Shown piece by piece: positions 18,898 to 27,506 of a stretch of 64,000 nucleotides of DNA. A program made the translations under genes and the position numbers. Where the stretch lies: assembly GCF_003264365.1 (NCBI RefSeq), contig NZ_PYAK01000027.1, positions 1 to 64,000 of the forward strand. Direction: 5' to 3'. Below the pieces are notes generated by a model. The model ran no database searches. It was not told the DNA's origin and saw only the letters and a list, made by a program, of their open reading frames with translations. This stretch comes from Micromonospora noduli (GTDB lineage Bacteria; Actinomycetota; Actinomycetes; Mycobacteriales; Micromonosporaceae). Numbering within the stretch: the stretch's first letter is position 1; each line of letters starts with the position of its first letter.

Positions 18898-19359
18898 TTA
18901 GCGGGGGCGGTTGCGGTTTATCAGGGCCTGGTTGAGGCGGCCCAGCAGGGCTGCCAGGGTGGAGCGGTCCTCGGGGCTCCAGTCGGCCAGCATGTCGCCG
19001 TAGAGCCGGGTACGGGCGGCCTGGACGGCAGCCATCCGTTGTAGACCGGCCGGGGTGGGGGAGATGACAGTGCCGCGGCCGTCGGACGGGTCCGGGGTAC
19101 GGGTGATCAGGCCGTCGCGCTGAAGCGCGGAGACCTGCCGGGTGACTGTCGAGCCGTCCAGGTTGAGTCGGGCGGCGAGCGCCGAGACGTTCTGCGGGCC
19201 GGCGTCGGCCAGGTGGCGCAGGATGACGTACGCCGCGCGGTCCAGCACCCGGTGCTCGGCGGTGCCGGTGGCCCGCCGGGTGGCCTCGCCGAAGCGCATC
19301 AGCAGGGCCACCTCGGTCTCGATCCGGCCGAGGGTGCTCTCGTCATGGTCGTCGCTCAT
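18898..19359 (-). CDS. MarR-family transcriptional regulator
   Basis: 153 residues from ATG 19359. The winged helix is at about residues 40-110: VILRHLADAGPQNVSALAARL, then the recognition helix LDGSTVTRQVSALQRDGLI and the wing TPDPSDGRGTVISPTPAG. It is divergent from the MFS transporter at 19414, with paired operators between them, so it should repress both genes and respond to a drug or phenolic ligand (inference from the family). Confidence 0.92.
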   Translation of the reverse strand: MSDDHDESTLGRIETEVALLMRFGEATRRATGTAEHRVLDRAAYVILRHLADAGPQNVSALAARLNLDGSTVTRQVSALQRDGLITRTPDPSDGRGTVISPTPAGLQRMAAVQAARTRLYGDMLADWSPEDRSTLAALLGRLNQALINRNRPR

Positions 19360-19362
19360 AGC

Positions 19363-19395
19363 TGTATGATACAGAATAAGTACCTGTACGATACA
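19363..19395. promoter_or_regulatory. Double MarR operator
   Basis: Two near-identical palindromes, TGTATGATACA (19363-19373) and TGTACGATACA (19385-19395), 22 bases centre to centre (two helical turns), in the 54-base gap between the divergent marR and MFS genes. Position and spacing fit cooperative binding by the MarR dimer. Confidence 0.8.
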
Positions 19396-19413
19396 GCTAT
19401 CTGAGGAGTCGGA

Positions 19414-20646
19414 GTGGATCGGCGTTCCGAACCGAACCGCAGTGCCATCTACGCCACCACGCTGGTGGCCTTCCTCGCCATCGCCGGCATCGCCGTCGTC
19501 GACCCGATCCTGCCCGCCATCGGCGAGGCGATCGGAGTCACCGCCTGGCAGGTCGAGCTGCTGTTCACCGCGTACATCGCGGTCATGGCCCTTGGCATGA
19601 TCCCGGCGACGCTGGCCAGTGGCCGGTTCGGCTTCAAGCCGGTGCTCATCACCGGCGTCTCCGTGGTCGGCCTCGCCGCGATCCTCGCCTCGTTCAGCGA
19701 CAACATCGTGCAGCTCTCCGTGCTGCGCGGCGTCTGGGGGCTGGGCAACGCGATGTTCTTCGCCACCGCCATGGTGGTGCTGGTCAACCTGGCCGTCGAC
19801 CGGGAATGGGTGGTGGGCCTCTTCGAAACCGCCCTCGGTCTCGGCTTCGCCGTCGGACCGTTGATCGGTGGCCTGCTCGGTGAGGTCAGCTGGCGGCTGC
19901 CGTTCTTCGTCTGCGGCGTCTTCATGGTCCTCGCCCTCGGCGTGGCCTCCCGCAAACTCCGCGAGCCCACCAACCGGCAGGCCCCGGTACGCGTCGGCCA
20001 GATCTTCGCCACCTACCGCCGGCCGGCGTTCATCGCCCTCTGTGTGGTGACCGCCGCGTACAACTTCGTGTTCTTCGTGGTGCTCGGCTACACGCCGCTC
20101 TTCCTCGGCCTGGACGTCATCCCGCTGGGGCTCGCCTTCACCGGCTGGGGGCTCGGCCTGGCCGCCGGCATCATGGTGATCGGTCACCGGCTGGCCCACC
20201 GCATCGGCGCGGTACAGACCGTCGGCGTGGCCATCGCCGGGCTGCTGGTCTGCATGGTCCTCTTCGCCACCTCCACAAGCACCACCGAGGCGCTCGTGGT
20301 GCTGGTGCTCGCCGGACTCTGCATGGGACTGGCCAACGCCAACCTCACCGACCTGGCGCTCGGCCTCGGCTCCAGCGACCGGCGCGTCGCCACCGGCGCG
20401 TTCAACCTGGTCCGCTGGGGCGCCGCCGCGCCGGCACCGATCATCTCCGGCAAGCTCGCCGAGCAGTCGCTGTCGCTGCCGTTCTGGGTCGGCTTCGGGG
20501 TGCTCGCCGTCGGCGTGCTCGTCTACCTGGCCTTCGCGCACCTGATGGCCGCCGGCTACGGCGAGCGGGTCCTCTGGTCCCGCTGGAACCGCGCCGCCGC
20601 GAAGACCGAACACAGCGCCGAGGAACCGGTAGGCGAGGCCTACTGA
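19414..20646 (+). CDS. MFS drug/efflux transporter
   Basis: 410 residues from GTG 19414, preceded by GAGGAG. About 12 transmembrane spans; the N-terminal layout and VDPILPAIGEAIGV loop match drug:proton antiporters. Motif-A-like residues are seen in PATLASGRFGFKPV. The divergent MarR gene and its double operator indicate ligand-induced expression. Substrate not predictable. Confidence 0.9.
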   Translation: MDRRSEPNRSAIYATTLVAFLAIAGIAVVDPILPAIGEAIGVTAWQVELLFTAYIAVMALGMIPATLASGRFGFKPVLITGVSVVGLAAILASFSDNIVQLSVLRGVWGLGNAMFFATAMVVLVNLAVDREWVVGLFETALGLGFAVGPLIGGLLGEVSWRLPFFVCGVFMVLALGVASRKLREPTNRQAPVRVGQIFATYRRPAFIALCVVTAAYNFVFFVVLGYTPLFLGLDVIPLGLAFTGWGLGLAAGIMVIGHRLAHRIGAVQTVGVAIAGLLVCMVLFATSTSTTEALVVLVLAGLCMGLANANLTDLALGLGSSDRRVATGAFNLVRWGAAAPAPIISGKLAEQSLSLPFWVGFGVLAVGVLVYLAFAHLMAAGYGERVLWSRWNRAAAKTEHSAEEPVGEAY

Positions 20647-20678
20647 CCGTCCCGGTCCCGGCCCTGCCGCTCCGCGAC

Positions 20679-20774
20679 GCGCCACCCAAGATCCGCGCAG
20701 TTTCGGGGAAAGTGCTGCCTCGCTGCCCGCTGAGGCAGCACTTTCCCTGAAGTTGCTTGGATCTTGGATGGCGC
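20679..20774. repeat. Long intergenic palindrome with CCAAGATC ends
   Basis: The outer arms (20679-20694 and 20759-20774, one mismatch) carry CCAAGATCC / GGATCTTGG. The inner arms GGAAAGTGCTGCCT (20707-20720) and its complement (20733-20746) pair perfectly. It lies between convergent MFS and TSUP genes, so a bidirectional terminator role is likely. Confidence 0.78.
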
Positions 20775-20799
20775 GTCGGTGTTCGCGGGCCGGGCGGCG

Positions 20800-21561
20800 T
20801 CAGTTGAGGGCGCGCCAGAGCAGGTAGAGGCCGATCGTCGTACCGAACACCACGATCACCGTCTTGAGCACCACCGGCGGCAGCCGACGGACGAGCCGGG
20901 CGCCCGCGTACCCCCCAATCAGGGTGGCCGGCGCGACCACCGCGACCGCCGCCCAGTTCAAGGGGCCGAACAGGGCGAACACCACGAGCGTCGTGAACCC
21001 CACCACCGCCGACAGCAGATTCTTGATCGCGCTCACCCGGGCCAGGGTCGCGTCCAGCACCAGGGCCAGCCCGGCCACCAGCATCACCCCGAGCGCCGCA
21101 CCGAAGTAACCGCCGTACACCGCACCGAGCGCGACCATCGTCTGCACCGCGATCGTCCGCCGGCGTGGCGACAGGTCCCTGGGATGACCGACCAGCCGGC
21201 GCAGCGGGTCCTGGAAGGCCAGGACCGCCGTCGCGCCGAGGACCAGAAAGGGTACGACCAGCTCGAATGCGCGGGCCGGAGTGGCCAGCAGCAGCAACGC
21301 CCCGAGGATCGTGCCCACGATGGTGGTGGGCACCAGCGTGGCCAGCGCGCGGGGTCTCGGCAGGTCCTGCCGGCTGCCCGCCACGCTGGCCAGGTACCCG
21401 GGGAAGACGGCGACGGAGTTGCTGACGTTCGCCGGCACCGGGGGCAACCCGATCGCGATCATCGCCGGGAAGGTGATCAACGAACCGCCACCGGCCACCG
21501 CGTTGACAGTGCCAGCGGCGAGACCGGCGGCGAGCAGCAGCGCGGCGTGGGAGAGATCCAT
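20800..21561 (-). CDS. TSUP-family (TauE/SafE) membrane transporter
   Basis: 253 residues, about eight membrane spans in the two-fold TauE/SafE arrangement. The signature GLAAGTVNAVAGGGSLITFP opens the first repeat (about 15-34) and a related glycine-rich segment opens the second. Family members export sulfite, sulfoacetate or other anions. It has no metabolic neighbours to suggest a substrate. Convergent with the MFS gene and divergent from rnpB. Confidence 0.9.
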   Translation of the reverse strand: MDLSHAALLLAAGLAAGTVNAVAGGGSLITFPAMIAIGLPPVPANVSNSVAVFPGYLASVAGSRQDLPRPRALATLVPTTIVGTILGALLLLATPARAFELVVPFLVLGATAVLAFQDPLRRLVGHPRDLSPRRRTIAVQTMVALGAVYGGYFGAALGVMLVAGLALVLDATLARVSAIKNLLSAVVGFTTLVVFALFGPLNWAAVAVVAPATLIGGYAGARLVRRLPPVVLKTVIVVFGTTIGLYLLWRALN

Positions 21562-21680
21562 AGCCCCACGAGGCTAGCCGTTGCCCTACGGCACGCATTC
21601 GCCGGATCGTCCGTGAGCAGCGCGATCTTGCCCGGGCGGGGCGGCAATACCCGCAGCATGCTCGTCGTTAGGATGAGAGC

Positions 21681-22108
<428 letters not shown>

Positions 22109-22110
22109 CC

Positions 22111-22146
22111 ACCAGCTCAGAGCCCCGATCAAGGCTCTGAGCTGGT
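22111..22146 (+). terminator. rnpB terminator (element-side copy, intact)
   Basis: Perfect 14-bp stem (22111-22124 with 22133-22146), 8-base loop, then CGTTTA. The attachment repeat ends inside the left arm. The corresponding structure at attR (42561-42596) has one mispaired position in the stem. Confidence 0.85.
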
Positions 22147-22497
22147 CGTTTATTGGGTGCCGTTGGTTGACCTTGGTCATCGTTGGGTGGCGTTTGACGG
22201 CCCGGTCACGGCCTGGGACGGCCTGGAGACGGCCTGAGCGCCGGCTCAGTGTCACCTTGGTCTGGCCCGCTCCGCCGTCTGAGGGGCCTTTCTCGGCCGG
22301 CGCTGTAGGGCCTGAGAGTCGATGGTCGGCGGCTGCGGGGGAGGCCCCCACGTCCTGGCGGTGGGGCTGGTGCCGCGACCCGCTGACTCGGGGGCAAGCC
22401 AGTCCCGGTGTTGGACTGGCGCGGCAGCCGGAAGCCCCGACGCACGTCCAGACCGACCCGCTGGCTTCCGTCGCGGCCTCCGTGGTCCCATCCGTGG
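22147..22497. other. Left end of the AICE, no gene supported
   Basis: About 350 bases without a convincing gene. The first ~105 bases align with the sequence just outside attR (42597-42698), sharing GGCGTTTGACG and the palindrome CTGAGCGCCGGCTCAG (22234-22249). It contains repeated GACGGCCTGG-type units (22204-22236), candidate arm-type sites for the integrase. Confidence 0.5.
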
Positions 22498-22731
22498 ATG
22501 GGATGGGACGAGCGGGTGCCGGAGCTGCTGGCGCACTTGAGGGAGATGGGCCTGATCGGGCTCGTCAAGGTTGACGGCGAGCGGGAGCACAAGCCCTGGA
22601 CGGTGGTGGTCTCAGGTCAGCGGCTCGAAGGTGCGTCGATCAGGCTCGACGGCAACAGCCTTGATTACTGCCTGCGCCATGCGGTCGCCGCGCTTCGTGA
22701 GCGCTTTCCGGGCGAAGTCGCTCTGGACTGA
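22498..22731 (+). CDS. Small hypothetical protein
   Basis: 77 residues from ATG 22498 (MGWDERVPELLAHLREMGLI). The composition is balanced and protein-like with predicted helix then strand, unlike the Arg/Pro-rich chance frames nearby. No family recognised. It sits at the left end of the AICE before a hairpin (22833-22851). A start further upstream in the same frame (22408) would add low-complexity residues and is less likely. Confidence 0.42.
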   Translation: MGWDERVPELLAHLREMGLIGLVKVDGEREHKPWTVVVSGQRLEGASIRLDGNSLDYCLRHAVAALRERFPGEVALD

Positions 22732-22832
22732 GGTCTGACCGTGGGGCGGTGTCCCGGCGGCTGTCGGTGGCTCACCGCCCCGGCGCCGTAGGCGGCCGGG
22801 GCGGCTTGCCGCCGGGCGGGCTTGTCGCCCCG

Positions 22833-22851
22833 CACCGCGCGGAGCGCGGTG
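22833..22851 (+). terminator. Hairpin
   Basis: CACCGCGC GGA GCGCGGTG, a perfect 8-bp stem about 100 bases after the small gene at 22498; possible terminator. Confidence 0.45.
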
Positions 22852-23079
22852 CCTTGATCCAGAAGAGAGCGTTTCGGCAACGGCGGCTCTATTCAACTCT
22901 CAAGCCACGTCTTAGCCGACGAACGGTCTAGATCGAGAATTCCGCCGGCCGAATGTAGGGTCACGTGCACTGCAGGGCAAGGTGTCGGCGACGACCAGTG
23001 CAGCGATTTGCAACGACCACCTGCCCTGGCGTCAGTCGGGATAGAACCGCCATTGCTTGCCAGCCCAACGAGGGGAACG

Positions 23080-23808
23080 ATGATCTCGTCGACCAGCAGC
23101 GGCGAAGACGACCTACTCGATGGGAACAGCGTGCTAGGCGAGCAAGTCTTGGAAGTGCTTCGGGGCCGACCGGGTTGGCAGGATGCAGTAGCAGAACTTC
23201 GGACGCTCTGGGAACGAGCTGGCGACGATGCTCTGCAGCGAGCGGACCAGCACGGCCTAGTCTACGAGGGTCGGCGAGGCGCCATGGTGGTGGATGTGAT
23301 CGCCTCGCGACAGCGCAAGTACCAAAGCCGTGTACTGCCTCTGGTCGCCCAGTGGGAAGAGCATGTTGGGGGCTCCACCCTCAGACAACTTGCCGCCACG
23401 CCCGATACGGCCACCTTTGGCCTACGAACTGGCGAGGCCGAGACCATGTCGACGACTGCCTGTCGACTCCTGCGCTTCGCCGACGAACACGGCCTCAGCG
23501 AGGACGACGCCTGCCGGGCGTGGGCTACCTCCGTGGACGTGCTCAAGCATGCTTACATGCTCGATCCGTACGTCGGCAGTGTTAAGGGCATAGGTCTCGC
23601 CCTGTTCAGCTATCTGCGCATGCGATGCGGCGCTGACGCGCTCAAGCCCGACGTGCGCGTGCAGAAGGCACTGAACGCCCTTGGCTTCAATGTGCCGAAC
23701 AACCCTCATGCGATCCTCGTGATCGCTGAGTCTGCCGCTGCAGAAATCGGGACGAATGCACTAGTTCTGGACCAGCTACTTTGGAGCCGCCAGGCACTCG
23801 AACCCTGA
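23080..23808 (+). CDS. HhH-GPD-like DNA glycosylase/lyase-related protein
   Basis: 242 residues from ATG 23080, preceded by GAGGGGAAC. The C-terminal part has an endonuclease III-like signature: a hairpin-type GSVKGIGLALFSYL segment, then RCGADALKPDVRVQKAL with an Asp (D191) where HhH-GPD enzymes place the catalytic Asp, then ALGF. The Cys ligands of an iron-sulfur cluster are not seen. Remote base-excision or DNA-modification activity is inferred, not certain. The stop codon lies within a tRNA-3'-end-like scar (23786-23808), so the last residues may not be native. Element cargo, probably defence-related. Confidence 0.6.
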   Translation: MISSTSSGEDDLLDGNSVLGEQVLEVLRGRPGWQDAVAELRTLWERAGDDALQRADQHGLVYEGRRGAMVVDVIASRQRKYQSRVLPLVAQWEEHVGGSTLRQLAATPDTATFGLRTGEAETMSTTACRLLRFADEHGLSEDDACRAWATSVDVLKHAYMLDPYVGSVKGIGLALFSYLRMRCGADALKPDVRVQKALNALGFNVPNNPHAILVIAESAAAEIGTNALVLDQLLWSRQALEP

Positions 23809-23940
23809 GCTTCTACGGCGTGCGCCTGATCCACTCCAACTGGCCGATCGGTCGCCTGACCTCGGTGAGTTCTTCGCTGCCTTACAAGATTCGACAGTCC
23901 TTGTCGGCGTTACTTGTGCCCAACTTTTGCCCGATGATCT
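23786..23940. repeat. tRNA-3'-end-like scar block, copy 1
   Basis: 23786-23808 matches 53212-53234 at 21 of 23 bases, and on the minus strand reads as a T-arm plus acceptor 3' strand. After about 92 bases, 23900-23940 matches 53328-53368 at about 33 of 41 bases. The same order and nearly the same spacing occur at both places. Likely attachment scar of an older integrated element. Confidence 0.55.
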
Positions 23941-23976
23941 CTCCTGCTCCGACGGCTGACGCGGGATAGTGGACCG

Positions 23977-24876
23977 ATGCCGATGGACGAGCCTGCGACT
24001 TCTCGTGGATTGCCCGATGAGCTGGCTGGCCGCCGGGAGCGCGTCGTCGATGATCACATGTATCGGCTTCCGCCTGGAGCGCGCTACCGAGCGACCTTCC
24101 GGCTCCAACTGTTCACCGCCCCGCAGCACCGTCCCGTGGCGGTCGCAACTCAGCTGATGGGCGAAGGCGTCTCCCTGATCAACGCCGCTGAAGCCTGCGC
24201 TTCCGCGGTTTGGGAGCAGTGTTGCCCGGATGAGGCTGAGCCGCCAATCTGGATCCAGCGCTTCCTGCCGGAGTCCGGGTCGCCGCGCATCGCCGCTGTA
24301 TTTTTCACCGTCGACGCCGAGACTCGGCGACTGACCCGCCCTGTGTGGCGGCCGGTACGCGACGAGGACGTAGAAGCCATGGTAGGACAGCGCGTCGAGC
24401 GCGACCGCGGCACGGGATTCAGACCGGCCCAGCCGGTTCTAGAGGACGGACCGCAACGCTATGTGCTGGCGTGGGTCGCTCTGTTTCCGAAGCCTGCTCC
24501 GTTTCGCCAGGCGGTCTGCATGTCAGCCGGTACAACTCTGTGGCGCCGTCTCGCCCGCCAGTTCGTGCCGTATCGCGGTGCTCGCGGCTGCTGCTGGTAC
24601 CACGGTGGCGACTGGCACACGGTCTCAAGAGTGGCCATCCGGCTCGTCCGCGAGGCCCAAGCCGCAGGCGTCCCGCACGAGGACATTCCGTACCAGGTTG
24701 GCCAACAGGCCGCCACGATCTCCCTAAGTGACTGGGAGCGTGAGGCCCTGCTATCACTGCTAATCGATACTATTCGGCCATACCGGCCATTCGAGGGTGG
24801 CTACAACAACGGCCAACACCGCGCGCAAGCGATGCTCGACGCAGGAGTCCGCCGCACCCTCGTTGAGCAAGACTGA
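23977..24876 (+). CDS. Hypothetical protein of unknown family
   Basis: 299 residues from ATG 23977. The composition is protein-like throughout, with several aromatic-rich segments (GARGCCWYHGGDWHTVSRVA) and a C-terminal YNNGQHRAQAMLDAG motif of a kind I associate with cargo genes of actinobacterial elements. No membrane span or signal seen. GC content is slightly lower than the chromosome. A hairpin (24888-24919) follows the stop. Function unknown. Confidence 0.75.
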   Translation: MPMDEPATSRGLPDELAGRRERVVDDHMYRLPPGARYRATFRLQLFTAPQHRPVAVATQLMGEGVSLINAAEACASAVWEQCCPDEAEPPIWIQRFLPESGSPRIAAVFFTVDAETRRLTRPVWRPVRDEDVEAMVGQRVERDRGTGFRPAQPVLEDGPQRYVLAWVALFPKPAPFRQAVCMSAGTTLWRRLARQFVPYRGARGCCWYHGGDWHTVSRVAIRLVREAQAAGVPHEDIPYQVGQQAATISLSDWEREALLSLLIDTIRPYRPFEGGYNNGQHRAQAMLDAGVRRTLVEQD

Positions 24877-24887
24877 CCGGACGCGCG

Positions 24888-24919
24888 CCAATCACAGTCG
24901 CGCGGCGACTTGCGATTGG
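24888..24919 (+). terminator. Hairpin terminator
   Basis: Imperfect inverted repeat beginning CCAATCACAGTCGC and ending GCGACTTGCGATTGG, 12 bases after the preceding stop. Confidence 0.55.
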
Positions 24920-25274
24920 TCTGCCGTCCGTGATGGAACGCCGACATTTCATTTGCAAGCTCTGTGCGCCTCGTCTGGGCTCTTCCATAAGAGGCCGGGA
25001 CCTCGGGTCCGGTAAGGCACTGCCTGTGTCCGTCCGTCGCCGTCCTGGCTCGCTGCTGTCGGTAGAACCACGCGCCGGCGTTGTTAGGCCCTTCCAGGTG
25101 CGATCGCATGACGGTACTGCTGCGGCATTTCGCCCCTGCCGACTACCAGCCGTAGCTCCACATCTTCGTTGCCGAGGCGCACGCAATGTCGTTCATCAGA
25201 CAGAAGTCGGTTCATCGGCGGGTTCGGCAACATCGGCGGGTGACAGTGCAACAGTTGGCGCGGTACCTTGAACC
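24920..25274. other. Intergenic region with no gene supported
   Basis: About 355 bases before the A/T-richer gene at 25275. Short frames have poor start context. It probably holds that gene's promoter. Confidence 0.45.
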
Positions 25275-26729
25275 ATGCCAAGTCGCGTGTATTTCTCCGA
25301 TTATTTTGGCGTCAATGAGGACGATCTAGATTCCTACGGTGCTTTGAACATCTGCCTAGTCTCAGACCTACCTCTTTTTGTCGACCCCTTCCTCTTGTTT
25401 CAAAGCGAGAAGGAGGAATACCACGAACTCCACGACTCCATCATCAGATACCTCGGCTTCCTGAAGGATCATTCAGCGATCGCGCGGGAAGACAAGGGAC
25501 TCCTGAAGGAGTGGTTTTTCTTTGGCGAAGTCAAAGAAAATTGGCTTGGATTTACCTTCCTCGGCAATGGGGGCCGAGGTCTAGGCGAGAAGTTCGCGCT
25601 TTCCCTGAGCAGCCATTTAAACACCATCCTAGACAGCGAGAGGGATTCCGTACACCTGGAACACGTTCGGCTGCTAGACAAAGGGGTAGGTCGAGACAGC
25701 GTAAGCGACCTCACGACGAATCTCATTAAGAAATATGTCCTTGAGTACACTCAAGATTTCACTCTCCAGCACGTGCCCGCGTCCAAGCGCAGGAAATGCG
25801 GGGTAGAACGAGTGGAGTTCGACTACAACACGCGTGCTTGGCGCAGCCGAACCTATGACCTCCCTTTCTTTGAACCACGCAATCAGCATGTACTCCTTAC
25901 GCCTCTCGACATTCTTGCCCGCGACGAAACCTGGATTAATCGAGAGGACCTCCTACGTAATTTCGATCGAGTCGTAGAGTCATGCGATGACGAGACGTTA
26001 CGTGGCCGCATGAATCAGTACTTCAGCAAGAAGCTGATGGAGGCTCGTTCTCCTGAGCCTCGAACTGAAGCCATCGAGGCAACCCTTAGGCGCTTTCCTG
26101 AATTGCATGCTCTTTATATCGCAACCAAGGAAAGAGAAGGGGATGCAGCCGAGAGGAGAAGTAAGGACTCGGTTGAATATGTGCAAGCCATTTTCGTTGG
26201 TCAAATTCGTAGGATAATCGCCGAACTAGAATCTAGGACAGATTTCTATAAGTATGTGCCCGACAGTTACGACGAGGCACTGAAGCGGGTTCGGGCTTTT
26301 AAGAACTACGTCGAAAACCAAGATGGCTACCGAGTCATAAACCGCAAAGGAAAACCATTCAGCGATGAAATGGAGGTCCAGCTCTTCTTTGGACTTATCT
26401 GGTACGGAACAACTTTCGACGTTAATCGTGAACCCAACAATGGGCGCGGACCAGTAGACTTTAAGGTGTCGTACGGGCGCGGCGATAAGGCCCTCGTGGA
26501 GTTGAAGCTCGCAAGCAGTACGAGTTTAGAGCGCAACCTTCGCAATCAAGTAAGGATATACGAGCAGGCAAATCAGACCGATAAGTCAATTAAGGTGATT
26601 ATCTATTACAACGCACAGCAGGAAGAGAGGTTAAAGAAAGTGCTCAAGAAGCTTGAGTTGGAGAACAAGGAAAACGTAGTCATTGTGGACGCTCGGAGCG
26701 ACAACAAACCGTCGGCATCCGAGGTCTAG
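25275..26729 (+). CDS. PD-(D/E)XK-like putative defence nuclease
   Basis: 484 residues from ATG 25275. The DNA is visibly A/T-richer than the surroundings and uses rare codons for this genome, so recent transfer is likely. The C-terminal region shows a PD-(D/E)XK nuclease-like core: an acidic helix (FSDEMEVQLFF), then PVDF with Asp395, then VELKL with Glu409 and Lys411, followed by a helix with Gln (NQVRIYEQANQ). The N-terminal ~350 residues contain no domain I recognise. It stands alone on the plus strand, facing the Pycsar genes, in a defence-like cargo region. Nuclease activity is inferred from the motif only. Confidence 0.66.
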   Translation: MPSRVYFSDYFGVNEDDLDSYGALNICLVSDLPLFVDPFLLFQSEKEEYHELHDSIIRYLGFLKDHSAIAREDKGLLKEWFFFGEVKENWLGFTFLGNGGRGLGEKFALSLSSHLNTILDSERDSVHLEHVRLLDKGVGRDSVSDLTTNLIKKYVLEYTQDFTLQHVPASKRRKCGVERVEFDYNTRAWRSRTYDLPFFEPRNQHVLLTPLDILARDETWINREDLLRNFDRVVESCDDETLRGRMNQYFSKKLMEARSPEPRTEAIEATLRRFPELHALYIATKEREGDAAERRSKDSVEYVQAIFVGQIRRIIAELESRTDFYKYVPDSYDEALKRVRAFKNYVENQDGYRVINRKGKPFSDEMEVQLFFGLIWYGTTFDVNREPNNGRGPVDFKVSYGRGDKALVELKLASSTSLERNLRNQVRIYEQANQTDKSIKVIIYYNAQQEERLKKVLKKLELENKENVVIVDARSDNKPSASEV

Positions 26730-26910
26730 CACGACTCGACGTACTGGTCGAGACTAGTCTGATTAGGCGTGAAGGAGCGGAGGTAGCTTTGCCCGCCCCC
26801 GAACTGGCTCTAACGGCCAGCCACGGCGTTCGGCGCTCGTGCATGACGAATCGCGCCGTTCGTCAGCCACTTGGTCGCCCCAGCTCAACCTAGCTGCGAC
26901 AGCTCCAGGT

Positions 26911-27453
26911 TCAGAACACGGCGAGGACCGCGACGCCAGCCAGGCTTGCAATCGAGAGTAACAAGGAAACGAGTGCAGACTTATTCCATCGGTACTTCAA
27001 ACGAGCCACATGCGCGCTCGCCCATATCTGGCTAGAAATTTCGTTCAGCAACTTTTCCTTGTCTTGCAACAAAGCCCTGGTTGCATTCAGAAAGTCCTCC
27101 GGCCCGTCCTTGTAGCTTTGGGCAATATGACCAAAGAACAGGCTGCCCGTCGGTTTTCCGCCTTTAGTCAAACGGGGCCACAGGGCCAGACCACAAAAAA
27201 TTCCGCTGGCGACCGTGCCGAGGGCACACAAAATGGAAGGAGCAAGGATCAGTGGCGACCGAACCTCCTCTTTCAAAAGATTAAATAAGATCCCTGCTGT
27301 CACTCCTGTTGCCGCAAGCGTAACGCTAGTTTTTGTCTCCACATGCTTAATGAGGTCCGTTACCAACGCTAACGTTTTCCAGGCGTCTTCTATACCGGTG
27401 ACACCAGTTTCACCACCCGGGCGTGCGATGGTTGACGTCTTGCCGACAGGCAC
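26911..27453 (-). CDS. pycTM: Pycsar membrane effector, DUF5706 (PycTM)
   Basis: 180 residues from GTG 27453, chosen because AAGGAGGAA lies directly upstream; an ATG at 27504 is in frame but has a weak ribosome site. DUF5706 features: an amphipathic start (DAWKTLALVTDLIKHVETK), a first hydrophobic span (TSVTLAATGVTAGILFNLL), a second (LILAPSILCALGTVASGIFC), then a soluble helical part and a final span at the C-terminus. In characterised Pycsar systems this effector senses cCMP or cUMP and permeabilises the membrane of infected cells. The cyclase gene ends 53 bases upstream of this start, so the two form one operon. Confidence 0.82.
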   Translation of the reverse strand: MPVGKTSTIARPGGETGVTGIEDAWKTLALVTDLIKHVETKTSVTLAATGVTAGILFNLLKEEVRSPLILAPSILCALGTVASGIFCGLALWPRLTKGGKPTGSLFFGHIAQSYKDGPEDFLNATRALLQDKEKLLNEISSQIWASAHVARLKYRWNKSALVSLLLSIASLAGVAVLAVF

Positions 27454-27506
27454 GCTTCCTCCTTCTCGGTACTGCCCGACCGTGCTTGCAGGGCGCAACT
27501 GCATGC

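Noticed and set aside
19360..20685. Minus-strand extension that would make MarR a 595-residue protein
   Set aside because: The added part is antisense to the MFS gene; the MarR domain begins cleanly at ATG 19359 beside the operator.
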